Positions 1-10,432 of a stretch of 64,000 nucleotides of DNA are shown here, piece after piece. The translations under genes and the position numbers were made by a program. Each line of letters begins with the position of its first letter. The first letter of the stretch is position 1. The DNA comes from Leptodontidium sp. MPI-SDFR-AT-0119 (taxonomy: Eukaryota > Ascomycota > Leotiomycetes > Helotiales > Leptodontidiaceae): the NCBI GenBank assembly GCA_020726505.1, contig JAHLEZ010000023.1, forward strand, positions 496,001 to 560,000. Direction: 5' to 3'. The notes under the pieces are model-generated. The model worked only from the letters and a program-made list of their open reading frames with translations, was not told the DNA's origin and ran no database searches.

Positions 1-1594
1 TTGGAACGAGTCTCACTTGAACCCCAAGAACAGAATTGACAGTCTTACACCAGTTCAAACACCAACATGGAGGATCGACGGCTCGACCGGTCTGGGAACT
101 CAATTTTTCACCGTCCCAACATTCATCTCTCCCTTGCCTCCTCTGCGAATCGATACTTTCCTACCTGATCTAGCCTATTGGCCAGCAAAGCTACGACTTG
201 ACTTGAACCTTAACGAGGCTTTCCTTTTCCAAGACTCGAGAATAGTTCACTTCGATATCTGTCAACACGTCCTCCGGGTCTTGGAATTCTGGTCCGCCTC
301 GATCTCCAACTTTGAAAATATGTACAGAGCATTGCCTTTTGGATCTAGGATAATGTTCGAGAATATGTCAAAGGACATTCGGAGTATTCGGATCCGAGTC
401 ATACGCACGCACGATCTCGAAAGACAGCTGTTGCCCTTGGCAGCCCTGAAGCTGAACAGACTCAATCCTCTGCCGGAAATCTTGGACATTTCGCAGCTGA
501 CCCTTATTCGACGGTTTCAAGATAGTGCATCTTTGATTCGGATTATCGGGTCGGATGAGAATGATGTTGCAGTTTTCAAAACGCTGTCCGATACGCCAAA
601 GTACCTATATCATGAGTTGGAAATCCTCCTTACCATGTCTGAACATGCAAATATCATCTCCCGGCCTCGGCATATCGTCACCAAGCACTGCGGGTTTGGG
701 GGCAAGGTTGCCGTACTGGGATTCACGATTCAATATCACAAACAAGGGTCTCTTCGTGATATCCTGCCGTTCCGAAGCCTTCATGGTGCCCTTGCCTGGG
801 AACATCAGGTCAAGTGGGCATCTCAGGTAGTGAAGACATTACAGCATATCAAAGCGAAGGGCCCCGGATGGTACTGTGATCTTCGTCTGGACAACATTCT
901 CCTTTCCGATGCAGACGATGTGATCTTAATTGACTTTGAGCAACGAGGTGTACTTCCTGCGTTCGCATCGCCGATGGATAATTACCTGCAATATGTCAAT
1001 GCTCTGGTCAACGAGCCATCACTCGACATGACAATGAGGAAGGAGTATATAGATCTCTATGACCTACATATCAGACCTTTCGTACCGAAGAAGAGAGACC
1101 AGCATCAAGGATGTGTGCCATGGCTGTGCATGAGTAAGTCGGAAAGAGAGGCCTCGGAGCTGTATATGGTGGGAAGACTACTCTGGTGTATTTTTGAGGG
1201 TGTCAGCGCCCCACAGAAAGAACTTTGGATGGAGTATCTGCATGAGCCGGATATTGCATTCCCCGAGTTCCGCCGTACTCCGAAGCAACTGAGGGAGTTG
1301 ATTTTGAGTTGTACACCTGGCTGGACCGGAGTGGACAAGTTGTTGCAACGGAAAGCCTTCAAACTCAAGCTCCTAGTGTCAAGTGACAGTAAAGAGCCGA
1401 GGAAGGAAGGTTTTCTTGGAGACTTGGTTGAGATGTGGCAGAGAGAGCTGGATCGCGCCAGTGCCTTTGTGAAGAGTCGGGGAGACCATACCTCAAGTGC
1501 TAATGTAAAGAGTCATAAAGGTGGTAGATTGACGCTTGATGATGTTTTGCAGAAGCTTGAAGATTGTGTACTTGTTGGTGAACACTCCGAATAG
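1..1594 (+). CDS. Protein kinase-like domain protein, 5' end outside window
   Basis: The reading frame is open from base 2, so the gene begins upstream of the window. The codon at 17 is TTG, not a credible start. Counting from there, 525 residues are visible. The N-terminal ~170 residues match nothing I know. A kinase-like fold follows: VAVFK holds the lysine expected in beta strand 3 (about residue 188), YCDLRLDNILL (about 286-296) replaces the HRD catalytic loop, and IDFEQRG (about 305-311) replaces DFG. The catalytic Asp-x-x-x-x-Asn is kept, but the HRD His is Tyr and the DFG Gly is Glu. It may be a divergent fungal kinase or a pseudokinase. No intron is needed within the visible part. It ends at TAG and no partner gene lies nearby. 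The family call is from motifs only. Confidence 0.6.
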   Translation, partial: WNESHLNPKNRIDSLTPVQTPTWRIDGSTGLGTQFFTVPTFISPLPPLRIDTFLPDLAYWPAKLRLDLNLNEAFLFQDSRIVHFDICQHVLRVLEFWSASISNFENMYRALPFGSRIMFENMSKDIRSIRIRVIRTHDLERQLLPLAALKLNRLNPLPEILDISQLTLIRRFQDSASLIRIIGSDENDVAVFKTLSDTPKYLYHELEILLTMSEHANIISRPRHIVTKHCGFGGKVAVLGFTIQYHKQGSLRDILPFRSLHGALAWEHQVKWASQVVKTLQHIKAKGPGWYCDLRLDNILLSDADDVILIDFEQRGVLPAFASPMDNYLQYVNALVNEPSLDMTMRKEYIDLYDLHIRPFVPKKRDQHQGCVPWLCMSKSEREASELYMVGRLLWCIFEGVSAPQKELWMEYLHEPDIAFPEFRRTPKQLRELILSCTPGWTGVDKLLQRKAFKLKLLVSSDSKEPRKEGFLGDLVEMWQRELDRASAFVKSRGDHTSSANVKSHKGGRLTLDDVLQKLEDCVLVGEHSE

Positions 1595-2480
1595 TAAGCT
1601 GTGAATTTCCCGGACTCGCGTTGTTCACTTAGTGTGAAATAAACCTAGAATCAACAAAAACTTTTTACTCCTCGTATTTTGTTTATCATTCTCAAGCTCA
1701 ATCACCCTATTAAACTACCCCATCAGTGAACTGCTTTGAGCTGAAGAGAAAGGCGTTGAGGTGCCTCGGATATGAGCAGTACAGTGTGGTGAGCCTAATC
1801 TAGACCATTCAGCTCATTAGGTAATTACTCAATGCTTGATACCATCAAAGCGCTTTCAATACAAGTAATTGAATCCAAAGGAAACTCCTCACTAACTCAT
1901 TGAGGTCCGAGACAAGCACACGCCTTGTCTTCAGAATATAACTTGGCTAACACTGCCCTCGGTTAGCAGTTCGAAAGTAAACACAAGGCCACAACCTTCA
2001 GCTAAAAGCACAACATACTTACTCGAACGACTTAGCACAACCTTTAAAACGCCTTGTATTTGATTTCGGTTTCATTGGGCCTAAATCTGGGTAGTGTTCG
2101 AATTCTCAAGTCCCAGCACGGTTAGTGTCGCTGGGGGCGAGGTAGGGTAGGGCAGGGTTTTCCTCGCACTGGTCTCTTTCCCCCATCAACGCCTCATCAA
2201 CGCAACGCAAGATTACAACTACTACGCCATTGTCTTCTGCGACTGTGATCGCCTCTTTCTTTCCTCTCTTCCCCGCCTCTGGGTCCGATTTCAGGATCAA
2301 TTCCTCACTCTCAACAAGCTAGAGCGAACAAGCCTGCGGTCTTCAGCTACGATCTTAGTTCCCTGCCTCAATTAAGGCACATCTCTTTCAATAGCGACGA
2401 GCAGAACAGTCACATACTACGAGAACACCACCCTCTTCAACACCTCTACCTTTCTACGACAACCTACCACACCTTGAGCA
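1595..2480. other. Intergenic, no gene seen
   Basis: This 886-bp stretch separates the kinase-like gene from the next ORF. I see no coding pattern, RNA gene or repeat. The last ~200 bp are C/T-rich on the + strand, typical of a fungal 5' leader before the ATG at 2481. Confidence 0.5.
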
Positions 2481-3224
2481 ATGTCGTCGTTCGCCAATTT
2501 CCCAATCCTCTCCGAAGTCGACTATACCACCTTCGCCTTCCTTCCATCGCCCTCCAAGCACCTCCCAAATCCCTCTGGTGCCGGTTACGCCTCTTCTTCA
2601 ACCATTGCGATGTCCTCCACACACCTCGCAAATCTCTCCGAATCCAGCAGCGTCTCTGCTCTCCTACCTACACCTTCCAAACACCTCGCAAACCCACCAA
2701 CAGCCGATTACAGCTCTTCCGATCTCCTTGAAATGCTTTCCAAACACACCGCAGGCAATTCCAGAGCCAACTATGCCTCTCCTTCCTCTATTAATCAGCT
2801 CTCAACCCTGGCCCTCAAAAACTCTAAACTACAGTCGCAGCTTACAGAAGCGAAGCAACAAATGGTGTCCAAGGATGGACAGATCGAAGGCTACAATACA
2901 AAGGGATTCATTTCAGGCATTACGGAATTGAAGGGGAAAGGCTTCAGAGTTGAGGGAGAAGGTCAATGGCAGGGAAACTTGGTGGGAACTGGAATGGAGG
3001 AAAACATTGGGGCTGCGGAAGTGATCTTGGGATTACAGCGTCATGCTGGGGATATAAGCGTAGAAATTGGAATGATCCAGGTTCGTGGGGGCGGGCTGGC
3101 AGCAGGAGATGATGGTGTAGGACCTAGGAAGGAGGACTTGTCTGGTTCTGAAACAGATGGCGACGACGAGGAGGGCGGGGGTGACATTGGAAGGAACAAA
3201 TACTTCGATTTTCGGGGCTGGTAA
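2481..3224 (+). CDS. Hypothetical protein with degenerate SKHLANP-type repeats
   Basis: I do not recognise this protein. The ATG at 2481 follows a pyrimidine-rich leader, and 247 residues are open. Residues ~1-100 contain four loose copies of a ~20-residue unit centred on SKHLPNP, STHLANL, SKHLANP and SKHTAGN, each followed by a Ser/Tyr/Ala-rich stretch. A short coiled-coil-like segment follows (LKNSKLQSQLTEAKQQ). After about residue 135 the sequence becomes Gly-rich and less protein-like, and the frame overlaps the next ORF (3157-4038) in another frame. The two ORFs may be exons of one gene joined by an intron removed near 2.9-3.15 kb. I could not find a convincing donor/acceptor pair, so they are listed separately. 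Confidence 0.4.
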   Translation: MSSFANFPILSEVDYTTFAFLPSPSKHLPNPSGAGYASSSTIAMSSTHLANLSESSSVSALLPTPSKHLANPPTADYSSSDLLEMLSKHTAGNSRANYASPSSINQLSTLALKNSKLQSQLTEAKQQMVSKDGQIEGYNTKGFISGITELKGKGFRVEGEGQWQGNLVGTGMEENIGAAEVILGLQRHAGDISVEIGMIQVRGGGLAAGDDGVGPRKEDLSGSETDGDDEEGGGDIGRNKYFDFRGW

Positions 3225-4038
3225 TACAGCAGAAGGTTCAAACGTCAAAAACAATGGTCTAAGCCATGGATTACAAAGCAACACAGAGGATGGAGAGCAA
3301 AGAGCTGCGTCCACAGGCACAGGAACTCCAGAATTCGACCTAGCTGCGGCTCACCAGGAGATCTTGCACCGACTTCAAAACATGCCATCCGGCTATGGGG
3401 GATTCCCATGGCCCATCTCTCGACCAAAGGCAGCCGTTACCAATCTTGCAGCTCTTGCTGGGTTCGAACATGCGCTCAAAGAGCGCCTCGCATCACCCGA
3501 AGTACGAACCCAGCTCCTTTTCATAATTGCCTCTCACGACGTCAAACTTCGCTACCGACACCTTTATGGCGGCGTCCAAGGCTCTGCACACACCAAAGCA
3601 GGAAATATCGCGGCTCATTCCGGTGATATCCTCGTCGACATGGCGCATTTTGCGCTAGGGAACATCACAGATATTAAGATCCTGGCCAATGTCTATGGAG
3701 AGGGAATGCTTGGATTTCTGGCTGCTTTCGCCACTCCAGGCCCGTGTTTTGTGTCGAAGAAGGAGATCCAGATCTTGAATCTGCACGGAAGTATGTTTGC
3801 AGAACTAAATGCAACGGAGTGGGGTTGGTGGTCACGAAATGCCGCCGCTGGGGCACTGGCAGATTTTAGGAAGCTGGAGAAAGAGGTCAGGGTGTTGCGA
3901 GATGAGATTGATGCGATGCATGGGGATAGGGCGGCTGCGATTGAGGCCTTCGAGGCAAACGAAGAAGTTGACACGAAAGTCAAGGAGATGGTGAAGATTG
4001 GAGACAAAATCAGAGCTTTCCGGGCTAGAGGAAAGTAA
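3157..4038 (+). CDS. Hypothetical protein with C-terminal coiled coil
   Basis: This 293-residue ORF belongs to no family I recognise. The region from about residue 55 to 230 has normal composition and a mix of hydrophobic and polar segments (for example HYGGVQ-like turns and KYRHLY-like basic patches), which supports real coding. Residues ~235-285 are Glu/Lys/Arg-rich heptads that predict a coiled coil (FRKLEKEVRVLRDEIDA). Its 5' end overlaps the preceding ORF by 68 bp in a different frame, so the ATG at 3157 may be internal to a spliced gene starting at 2481. The stop is TAA at 4036-4038. No signal peptide or membrane segment is seen. Confidence 0.45.
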   Translation: MATTRRAGVTLEGTNTSIFGAGNTAEGSNVKNNGLSHGLQSNTEDGEQRAASTGTGTPEFDLAAAHQEILHRLQNMPSGYGGFPWPISRPKAAVTNLAALAGFEHALKERLASPEVRTQLLFIIASHDVKLRYRHLYGGVQGSAHTKAGNIAAHSGDILVDMAHFALGNITDIKILANVYGEGMLGFLAAFATPGPCFVSKKEIQILNLHGSMFAELNATEWGWWSRNAAAGALADFRKLEKEVRVLRDEIDAMHGDRAAAIEAFEANEEVDTKVKEMVKIGDKIRAFRARGK

Positions 4039-4688
4039 AATTCCAGTAAGGATTGGGCATTCATTGGCTAGTCGTTTGGGAACTAGATACGGCTCTAGGA
4101 CGTGTTTTTAGAAGTTGTGTTTGTAGTTATTGCTTCCACAGATGCCACCGAAGCCACAGTAAGGAATGTGTGTCGCAATAGATACCGAATGCAAACCATC
4201 TATAATCAAACCCACTATTCGCACCCTTGACTTGACCCGAACGCCGAAGTGTTTGATGAATTTCATCTTCAAATGGAGCCTTGGTATCGACTTGGTCTGG
4301 AAGAAACTTCCTCGCTCAGGCGCGACCTTAAATTCTGCGAGGTCCTGTGTTATCATCTTCGTCAAGGCGCCTTGTTAAGCGAGTTGCGATGACGGGATCG
4401 GGGTTATGAGGTTGTTCCATCCGCTACTTTCCTCATCTCTCAATTGACATTTATAGAGAACCGGCGTAGGTGGGTACTCCGTGTCTTTGGGTTTCGGAGT
4501 TCTTTTGCGGAGCCGATGACTCCTTATCGGTAAACCCTTCCTCTTTTCGCTTCATCCCACTTTGTTTGTGTTCTCACTTGACTGAATGCTGCGAATACCT
4601 CATCACGGCTCTCAAGTGGGTTCATGATATAAAGTTTTGAAGCTCCATCTTTTGAACATGTGCAGATTTTCACATAGATTCCAACGCG
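4039..4688. other. Intergenic, no gene seen
   Basis: This 650-bp interval holds the 3' flank of the hypothetical gene and the promoter side of the reductase gene. Short ORFs on both strands overlap each other and have no recognisable content. Confidence 0.5.
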
Positions 4689-5707
4689 ATGCTGAATATT
4701 TGTCTGATTGGCTGTGGCGGCATTGGGACGATTGCTTCACTGGTCCTAGAAAAGTCCAAGCGAGCAAAAGTCACAGCTGTCTTACGTTCAAACTACGACC
4801 TTGTGTTGGAAAAAGGCCTGGATATTGATTCCATTGATCACGGCAAGCTCGTTGGCTGGAAGCCATCTGCGAGTAAGTACCCTTCTCCCGTATACCTGCC
4901 AAGTTCTCACGAAACCAAGTTGTGCGAAGCGTTGAGGACGCTGTCCAAGGAGGACCATACGATTATGCTGTCGTCTGCATAAAGGCTCTACCTGATGTCT
5001 ATTCAGTGCCAGAAATCATCAGCCCTGTCATAACCCCGGGTGTCACTTCCATTGTGTTGATACAGAATGGCATTGACATCGAATTACCCTTGATCAAGGC
5101 GTTCCCCGAGTGCACCGTGATGTCGGTAGTCAGCCACACTGGAACGCGCATCACTGGAAATTTCGTGTATCATGAGGATCGCGAGAAATTGTTCATTGGC
5201 GCCCATTTCCACCCTGGTCTCCCAAAGCAGAGGCAGATAGACGACACAAAGCTTTACGTCGAAACATACTTAGCAGGTGGTCCAACAGCTTGCATTTATG
5301 CAGAGGATATCGTATTTTACAGGTGGCGAAAGCTCTTCTGGAACGGTGCTTTCAATACTCTCTGTACACTCACTGGACTGGATGTTGGATCTCTCCAGAA
5401 GGGAGGTGGAACCGAAACACTTCTTAGGCCTGCGCTGTTGGAAATCTATGAGGTGACAAGAGCCGCAGGATATATTTTTCCCGAAGACATGGTCGAAAAA
5501 ACAATATCCGATACACCGCCGACGAGTCCGTTCAAGCCCAGTATGCAAGTGGATCTGGAGAAAGGAAACCCGCTTGAGATTGAGCCGATTCTTGGAGGAT
5601 TGTTGAGGCACGCAAAAGAATTAGGTGTTGCGACACCAATATTAAGCACCGCGTATAATGTGCTGAAGCTTGTACAGTGGAAGCTGATACAGGCGAGGAG
5701 ATCATGA
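4689..5707 (+). CDS. Ketopantoate reductase-type NAD(P) oxidoreductase (PanE/ApbA family)
   Basis: The family reduces 2-dehydropantoate to pantoate with NADPH in pantothenate/CoA synthesis. Many fungal paralogues act on other 2-oxo acids. I join exons 4689-4872 and 4920-5707. The 47-bp intron (4873-4919) has a GTAAGT donor and a CAAG acceptor, and the two frames fuse in phase into 323 residues. The N-terminus shows the Rossmann motif GCGGIG (residues 8-13) directly after a hydrophobic strand. The middle has the IQNGID segment of this family. The C-terminal half carries the Lys/Asn signature RWRKLFWNGAFNTLC, where the conserved Lys and Asn sit near the substrate. Length matches the usual ~300-350. 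It stands alone, so pathway assignment beyond the family is inference. Confidence 0.85.
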
Positions 5708-7956
5708 TGGAGTTAGGGGCCAGCTGGATGAAAACACAACTCCAGGTAATCTGAGAAATCTAGCTCTTCTCCGTGATCTTCTCCCCACTGCTTGATTTCT
5801 TACTTTCTGTGCAACTGGTGCAACTGTTCGCTATGGTTTGTTGGATTTTGTGGCCCATGGCTTTCGCAAGGCCAGTGATAGATGGCAACCAGGAGATCAC
5901 CCTTCCTCTTACAGGACAATCTATGCCCATTTGACTCCCACAAGCACACAAAGCCTTCCTGAGGTTTCCTCGAAATGAGGTAGGAGCATAGTAAAGATTG
6001 GTACCTAGCATGAAGGAACAAAGACTTCCACCATGATGAATCTGATATCGGCTTACACCAACCATCGCCTCTTCCCAGCAGGATCCCTGGACAGTCTGCC
6101 AATGAATCTGCACGACTGATAGGTTGTTGATATTTGGCAGGGATATGGGAAAAGAAGGGTTTGCAGCAGCTTCCTAGGTCCCATAGGCATGGTAATACTG
6201 GTAACTGAATTCACTCGCGGGAAGGCACGACACCGACTTGGTTTTGGTTTTCCAGGCCAGCGAAAGTCATCTTGGCGGACAGGCGTATGTTCAAGACTAG
6301 ACAGCTGTTGCAGTTCATACCCACTGCAAGAACTCAAAAAGAAGAAATCAGAACATTGATCACAATCTCAAACAAGGATGCGATCAATTATAAGTGAGAT
6401 CCAATGTGCCAGGGAGCCTCAGGCCGTCTACATGTCCGCGGAGGATTAGTCAAAGTACAATTACTGCCACGAACTCTCTCTAAGCAAAAGGGCCAATTAT
6501 AATTACACCTTATGCCTCAATATTACAACTATTCATGATAAGTTTTAGTTGAGGTCGTGGGCAATGGGAGGAAGGCCAAGACTTGCGACGAAAATGCTTG
6601 CGAGCCAGCCCGGCGATACAATCAATATTTAGTTAGAAGCCATGGCGAAGTCATCAATTGAGAAGACCCAAACTCAAGGAATAAATACCAAGCCTTGGGC
6701 TGTGTACTTCTGAAGCAGATTGCGACTGAGAGAGATTAACAAGAGCGTGGTGCCCTAAGTCTGGGACGAGAAGAGCTCATTAATCGCTTGGGTTTCTAGC
6801 CCTTTTCACAGAGACAGACAAGAGAGTCGTTTACTGACTAGTAATATTTATCAATCTTAAACTAAGAGAGACAATATGTTATCTTACACGGTTACCCGAG
6901 TGGTGGGAGTAGATTCGCGACTTCTGTTAGAGTAAGAAATAATATTTATGGCCGAAAGTGCAATCTCAGAATCCATGACTTCAATTGGCGCAAGAGTTGA
7001 GATTGAATGATTGTTACAAACTTTGATGAAAGTTTTGCTCTCAATCAATAAAGCTTCGTCTGGGATTTCTCTGACCGAGCTGAGCAGGGGCATTTTCTCC
7101 TTGGCCATTTTCGCTTACCCATGTAAACAAAGCCGCAGCGTCTCATTACCAGGATTCAACCCCAGTCGCCCCATACGGGAGATCGCGTGGAACGCAATTT
7201 ACCGCACATGCGATCCTGCTTGTGGCAAACTCTCGACAACTGTTTATGACCTGATTCTGAACCTTTTGTCTTCAACAAACCTCTCTTCACTACGCCATAT
7301 CTCGATACGGAGTCAAGCGAGCCGACAACCGAATTCCCTCTCCTCATTCCTTAAGTAAGTCCCCTCAACTCTGCCATCTAATTCGTCCCTTATCTTCCTC
7401 AAAGCGCCAATAAATATGCTTTCAACACGAGACTCAGTCACTGCCATGCTTTCAGAGCCCAGAAGATGGATCTGGCTGATCTTGGCAAGTCTCCACTGTG
7501 ACAAATTGCAAGCGGCTGCATCCTTTTCCAAAGCCGCACGGCTCACAATGGCGCAAATATAACTCGATTCATCAACACCCTGTCTATATAGCCATCCGTG
7601 TCACTTCAGCACTTACCGTCCGGAACTCGCGTAAATGGCGTCTCCATACCGTCCTATCCTTATTCGTCTGGAGAAATACGGAGGTACATTACTGCATGTC
7701 AGTTCATCCCCTTTCGACCGCGGCGACCTGCCCCTTTTATCCATATTCGTACATCCAGATTTGATTCCGGGACAGGCGCGAGTATGAACGTGAGACAGCC
7801 GGCACGGGTACTATCTACATAATATGTCACTTTTTCCGCAGCTCGAACCCTTTTTTTGCTTATTTATGTCACATCGTCTCTACCACTGTCTCGTCATTCT
7901 CCTTGTTTTCGTCCGTCATCGCGTCTGTTTGTTAGAGCACTGCCTTGCCGTGAGCG
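5708..7956. other. Long intergenic stretch, no supported gene
   Basis: In 2.25 kb I found only short overlapping ORFs on both strands (for example minus 5760-6113 and plus 7011-7358) with no motif or plausible splice structure. Composition becomes AT-rich around 6.5-7.0 kb. I see no terminal repeats that would mark a transposon. Confidence 0.4.
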
Positions 7957-9158
7957 ATGGACCCGACTGTTAGTCCTGGCCCGGACACAAGCTTTGCCCC
8001 CAGGTATCTGATTCCGTGTGGGGTACTGGCGGGTCTGGCCCTTGGTCTTTGCGTGACGAGGATATACACTCGTTCTCGACCTATATTCCATCTCGCTTTG
8101 GATGATTACTTGATCATCGTCGCGGAGGTACGTCTTATTTGTGAAGTTGTTGAGATGATAGCTGATAATTCAAGATATTCTCCCTCACCGGCTACTGTCT
8201 CGCCTGCGCAGCTGCCTCCCATGGATGGGGTCACCTCTCCATCTACATCTCCGCCGCGGATCAAAAGATTGCTTTCAAGTGCCTCTTTGCGTTGGAACTG
8301 ATATGGGTGTTCACGATCCCGTTGATTCGGATCTCGGTGGCGTGCTCGCTTATGCGATTCGGCAATTCTAGACTATGGATGTGGACATTGTACGCCTTGA
8401 TTGGAATCCAGTCGGCCATATCAACTGGCTGGGTAATTCTGCAATTCTTCAATTGTAAACCACTAAGGTCGTTCTGGGAGCCTGTATCTAGTATCAAATG
8501 TTGGCCACGCGATGTCACACTCGTATATGGCTGGTTCACTGCTTGCAAGTCCTCCTCCCATTGTCCAAGATTGGCATAGCTGATGAAAGCAGGCGTTTTC
8601 ATCTTCATGGATTTCACACTCGCCACCATGCCAGTGAAACTTATCCGGACACTCAATCGGCCTCTTCGCGAGAAGATCCTCATCGGATGCCTAATGGCGA
8701 TGGGACTTGTAGCCACGATCATCGCGGGAATAAAGACGAAGACATTCAAGAATGTCTACCTTGGAGATCCACTATCCACGACTGTGGACAGTTCGATGTG
8801 GGCTAAGCTGGAAGAGCTTGTGGGTATCATTGCAGCTTGCATGCCTTGCCTCAAAGCCCCAGCAGAGAAGCTTCTTAGAAGAGCAGGGATTTTGCCAGAT
8901 CATCAAGACTCGATGTCGATGCCTAGCTTTGTTGACCCTCGCCATTTTAATAGAAATGCCCCGCTGGGGACAACAGTGACGCAAGTGGGAGCTTTGGGAC
9001 CAACGCAGACGGTCGATGTAGGGAGCCAACAAAATATACTGGAGAGTTTGAAGGATACAAATGGGAAAGATGGGGTGGTAACGCGTGTGAAAAGCTTTGC
9101 GGATAGCGGGAGTTTCAGGACATATGCGATAGGGTCAAGGAGGGAGCAGGATGTTTAG
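7957..9158 (+). CDS. Rhodopsin-domain (PTH11/SAT4-like) integral membrane protein 1
   Basis: Fungal seven-helix membrane protein of the rhodopsin-domain family, whose members include PTH11-like putative receptors. Function is unknown for most members. Three exons: 7957-8127, 8175-8544, 8593-9158 (368 residues). Intron 1 (47 bp) starts GTACGT. Intron 2 (48 bp, 8545-8592) has a GC donor (GCAAGT) and a CAG acceptor, and only this join restores the family block GVFIF/VFIFMDFTLATMPV. Hydrophobic helices run from about residue 17 to 290, with LNRPLREK in the cytoplasmic loop after helix 5, typical of the family. The C-terminal ~100 residues are polar, Ser/Thr-rich and probably cytoplasmic. It shares exon lengths with the gene at 28109-29180. 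Confidence 0.85.
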
Positions 9159-9680
9159 GGATATGATTTGGGGACTGGCGCATGGAAATACGGGCAACAT
9201 TCTGATTTAAAAGAACTGGAACTGGGGATATGAAATGGATATGGAAATGGGCATGTGCATAGGGATTCTTGCTACGGGAGCAGGACATCACCACTGGAGC
9301 CGCTGGACTCTAAATTGGTTATCCAGGAGGAGAACTCTGTGACAACCGGCAGGCTCTTTTGAGTCATAAAAGGAACCAAATGACAGTGGCCCGAGGAAAC
9401 CTGGGCACAAAACGAGAGGGCCAGAAACATGTTTGACATGCAGAAAGCTATTCCGCATATGATTCGTAGTTGCTGGGTATCATCCATACCTCCAACGCCC
9501 ATTTCATGCCAGTCGTTTCTATCGCAATACTGTGGCAGCTACATGCGAACCTGAATGAAGTGACTTTTCCCATGCTCCTAAACGCCATATATGCCATGTA
9601 ACCGGGCCATCCAGAGGTTGCGTGGAACTTCCTGTGCGATACTTGCGAATGCCGTCCTTGAGCATTCCACTTCGTACCGC
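9159..9680. other. Intergenic between convergent genes
   Basis: This 522-bp interval lies between the 3' ends of the rhodopsin-domain gene (+) and ALB1 (-). Only 3'-flank sequence is seen, with no credible ORF. Confidence 0.5.
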
Positions 9681-10099
9681 TCACAAGACAGCATCAACCT
9701 CCATCTGATCGTCTGTGGACTTCTCCGGCTTAGCCTTTGCCTTTGTCGTCTTTGGCGCATCTGTGATCATATCCATCAGCACTTACTCTGTCCCAATTCC
9801 ATTGCCATTCCCATTCCCTTCCTTAAGCCCTACTCACCAGTCATCTCCACCTCTCCTTCCTGCTCCATCGCCTTCTCAATCGCCCTCCTCCTAGCATTGT
9901 TCTGTAACTTCTGCAACTTTCTCGCCTTCTTGCCCGAAACGGGTGCTAAGGGTCCACTGGTTGGGTGCAGGACATCGCTTCTTGCTGTTCCACGAGGGTT
10001 CTTGGAGACTTTGTTCGCGGCGTTGCGCTTTTGGACTTTTGCACGGCTGGCGGTCTTGCGCTGCTTGTTGGGGACGTTGGGATTACCGCGAGAAGGCAT
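9681..10099 (-). CDS. ALB1: Alb1-type ribosome biogenesis (pre-60S) protein
   Basis: Alb1 is a small basic protein that rides with Arx1 on pre-60S ribosomal particles during nuclear export. Two exons on the minus strand, 10099-9838 and 9760-9681, encode 113 residues. The 77-bp intron (9761-9837) has a GTGAGT donor and a CACAG acceptor. Joining them turns the stop right after EVEMTGE into EVEMTDAPKTT, extending a conserved acidic/basic tail that ends DAVL. Diagnostic features are the SRG/PNVPNKQRK basic N-terminus, the PTSGPLAPVSGKKARKL block and the following basic ARRRAIEKAMEQ helix. The ATG at 10099 is chosen because the upstream in-frame extension is not protein-like. It is transcribed divergently from RVS161. 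Confidence 0.85.
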
Positions 10100-10432
10100 C
10101 GTGAGGTATGGGAAGTCGTAGTGGTGTTCGTGGAGCGGTGTTGTGGTGGGAGAGGATGTGAGTTGCTCAGAAGAATTGAAGCTGCAAAGGTCAAAAATAT
10201 TTCGAGATGCTTGGCGAGGCGGGTTCCAATGTTTGGCGGGGTGAGTGGTGGCACGCACGGCACAGCCACAGGAACCTCGTCACTCTGGGCTGGGCTGCCT
10301 CTTCCTCACTGTCTCTGTCTGCCAACTTCCACCACAACAACATTGCAGCATCGTGACTAGCAGCAGAATTACAGCGCAACACTCGCTCAATCTCTCTCCT
10401 CAAGCACATCGATACCCTTCCAACCCGCCACG
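10100..10432. promoter_or_regulatory. Shared divergent promoter of ALB1 and RVS161
   Basis: Only 333 bp separate the start codons of ALB1 (minus, 10099) and the BAR-domain gene (plus, 10433), so one short interval must drive both. The side next to 10433 is a long C/T-rich tract, typical of fungal 5' leaders. No TATA box is evident. Confidence 0.5.

Noticed and set aside
7140..7165. Possible minus-strand tRNA T-loop (ggttgaatcc)
   Set aside because: The flanking bases do not form a T-stem and there is no A box.
9830..10258. Longer ALB1 reading frame starting at 10258
   Set aside because: The extra 53 N-terminal residues are low-complexity leader-like and the unspliced C-terminus stops in the intron; the 10099 start plus the 77-bp intron fits the family.
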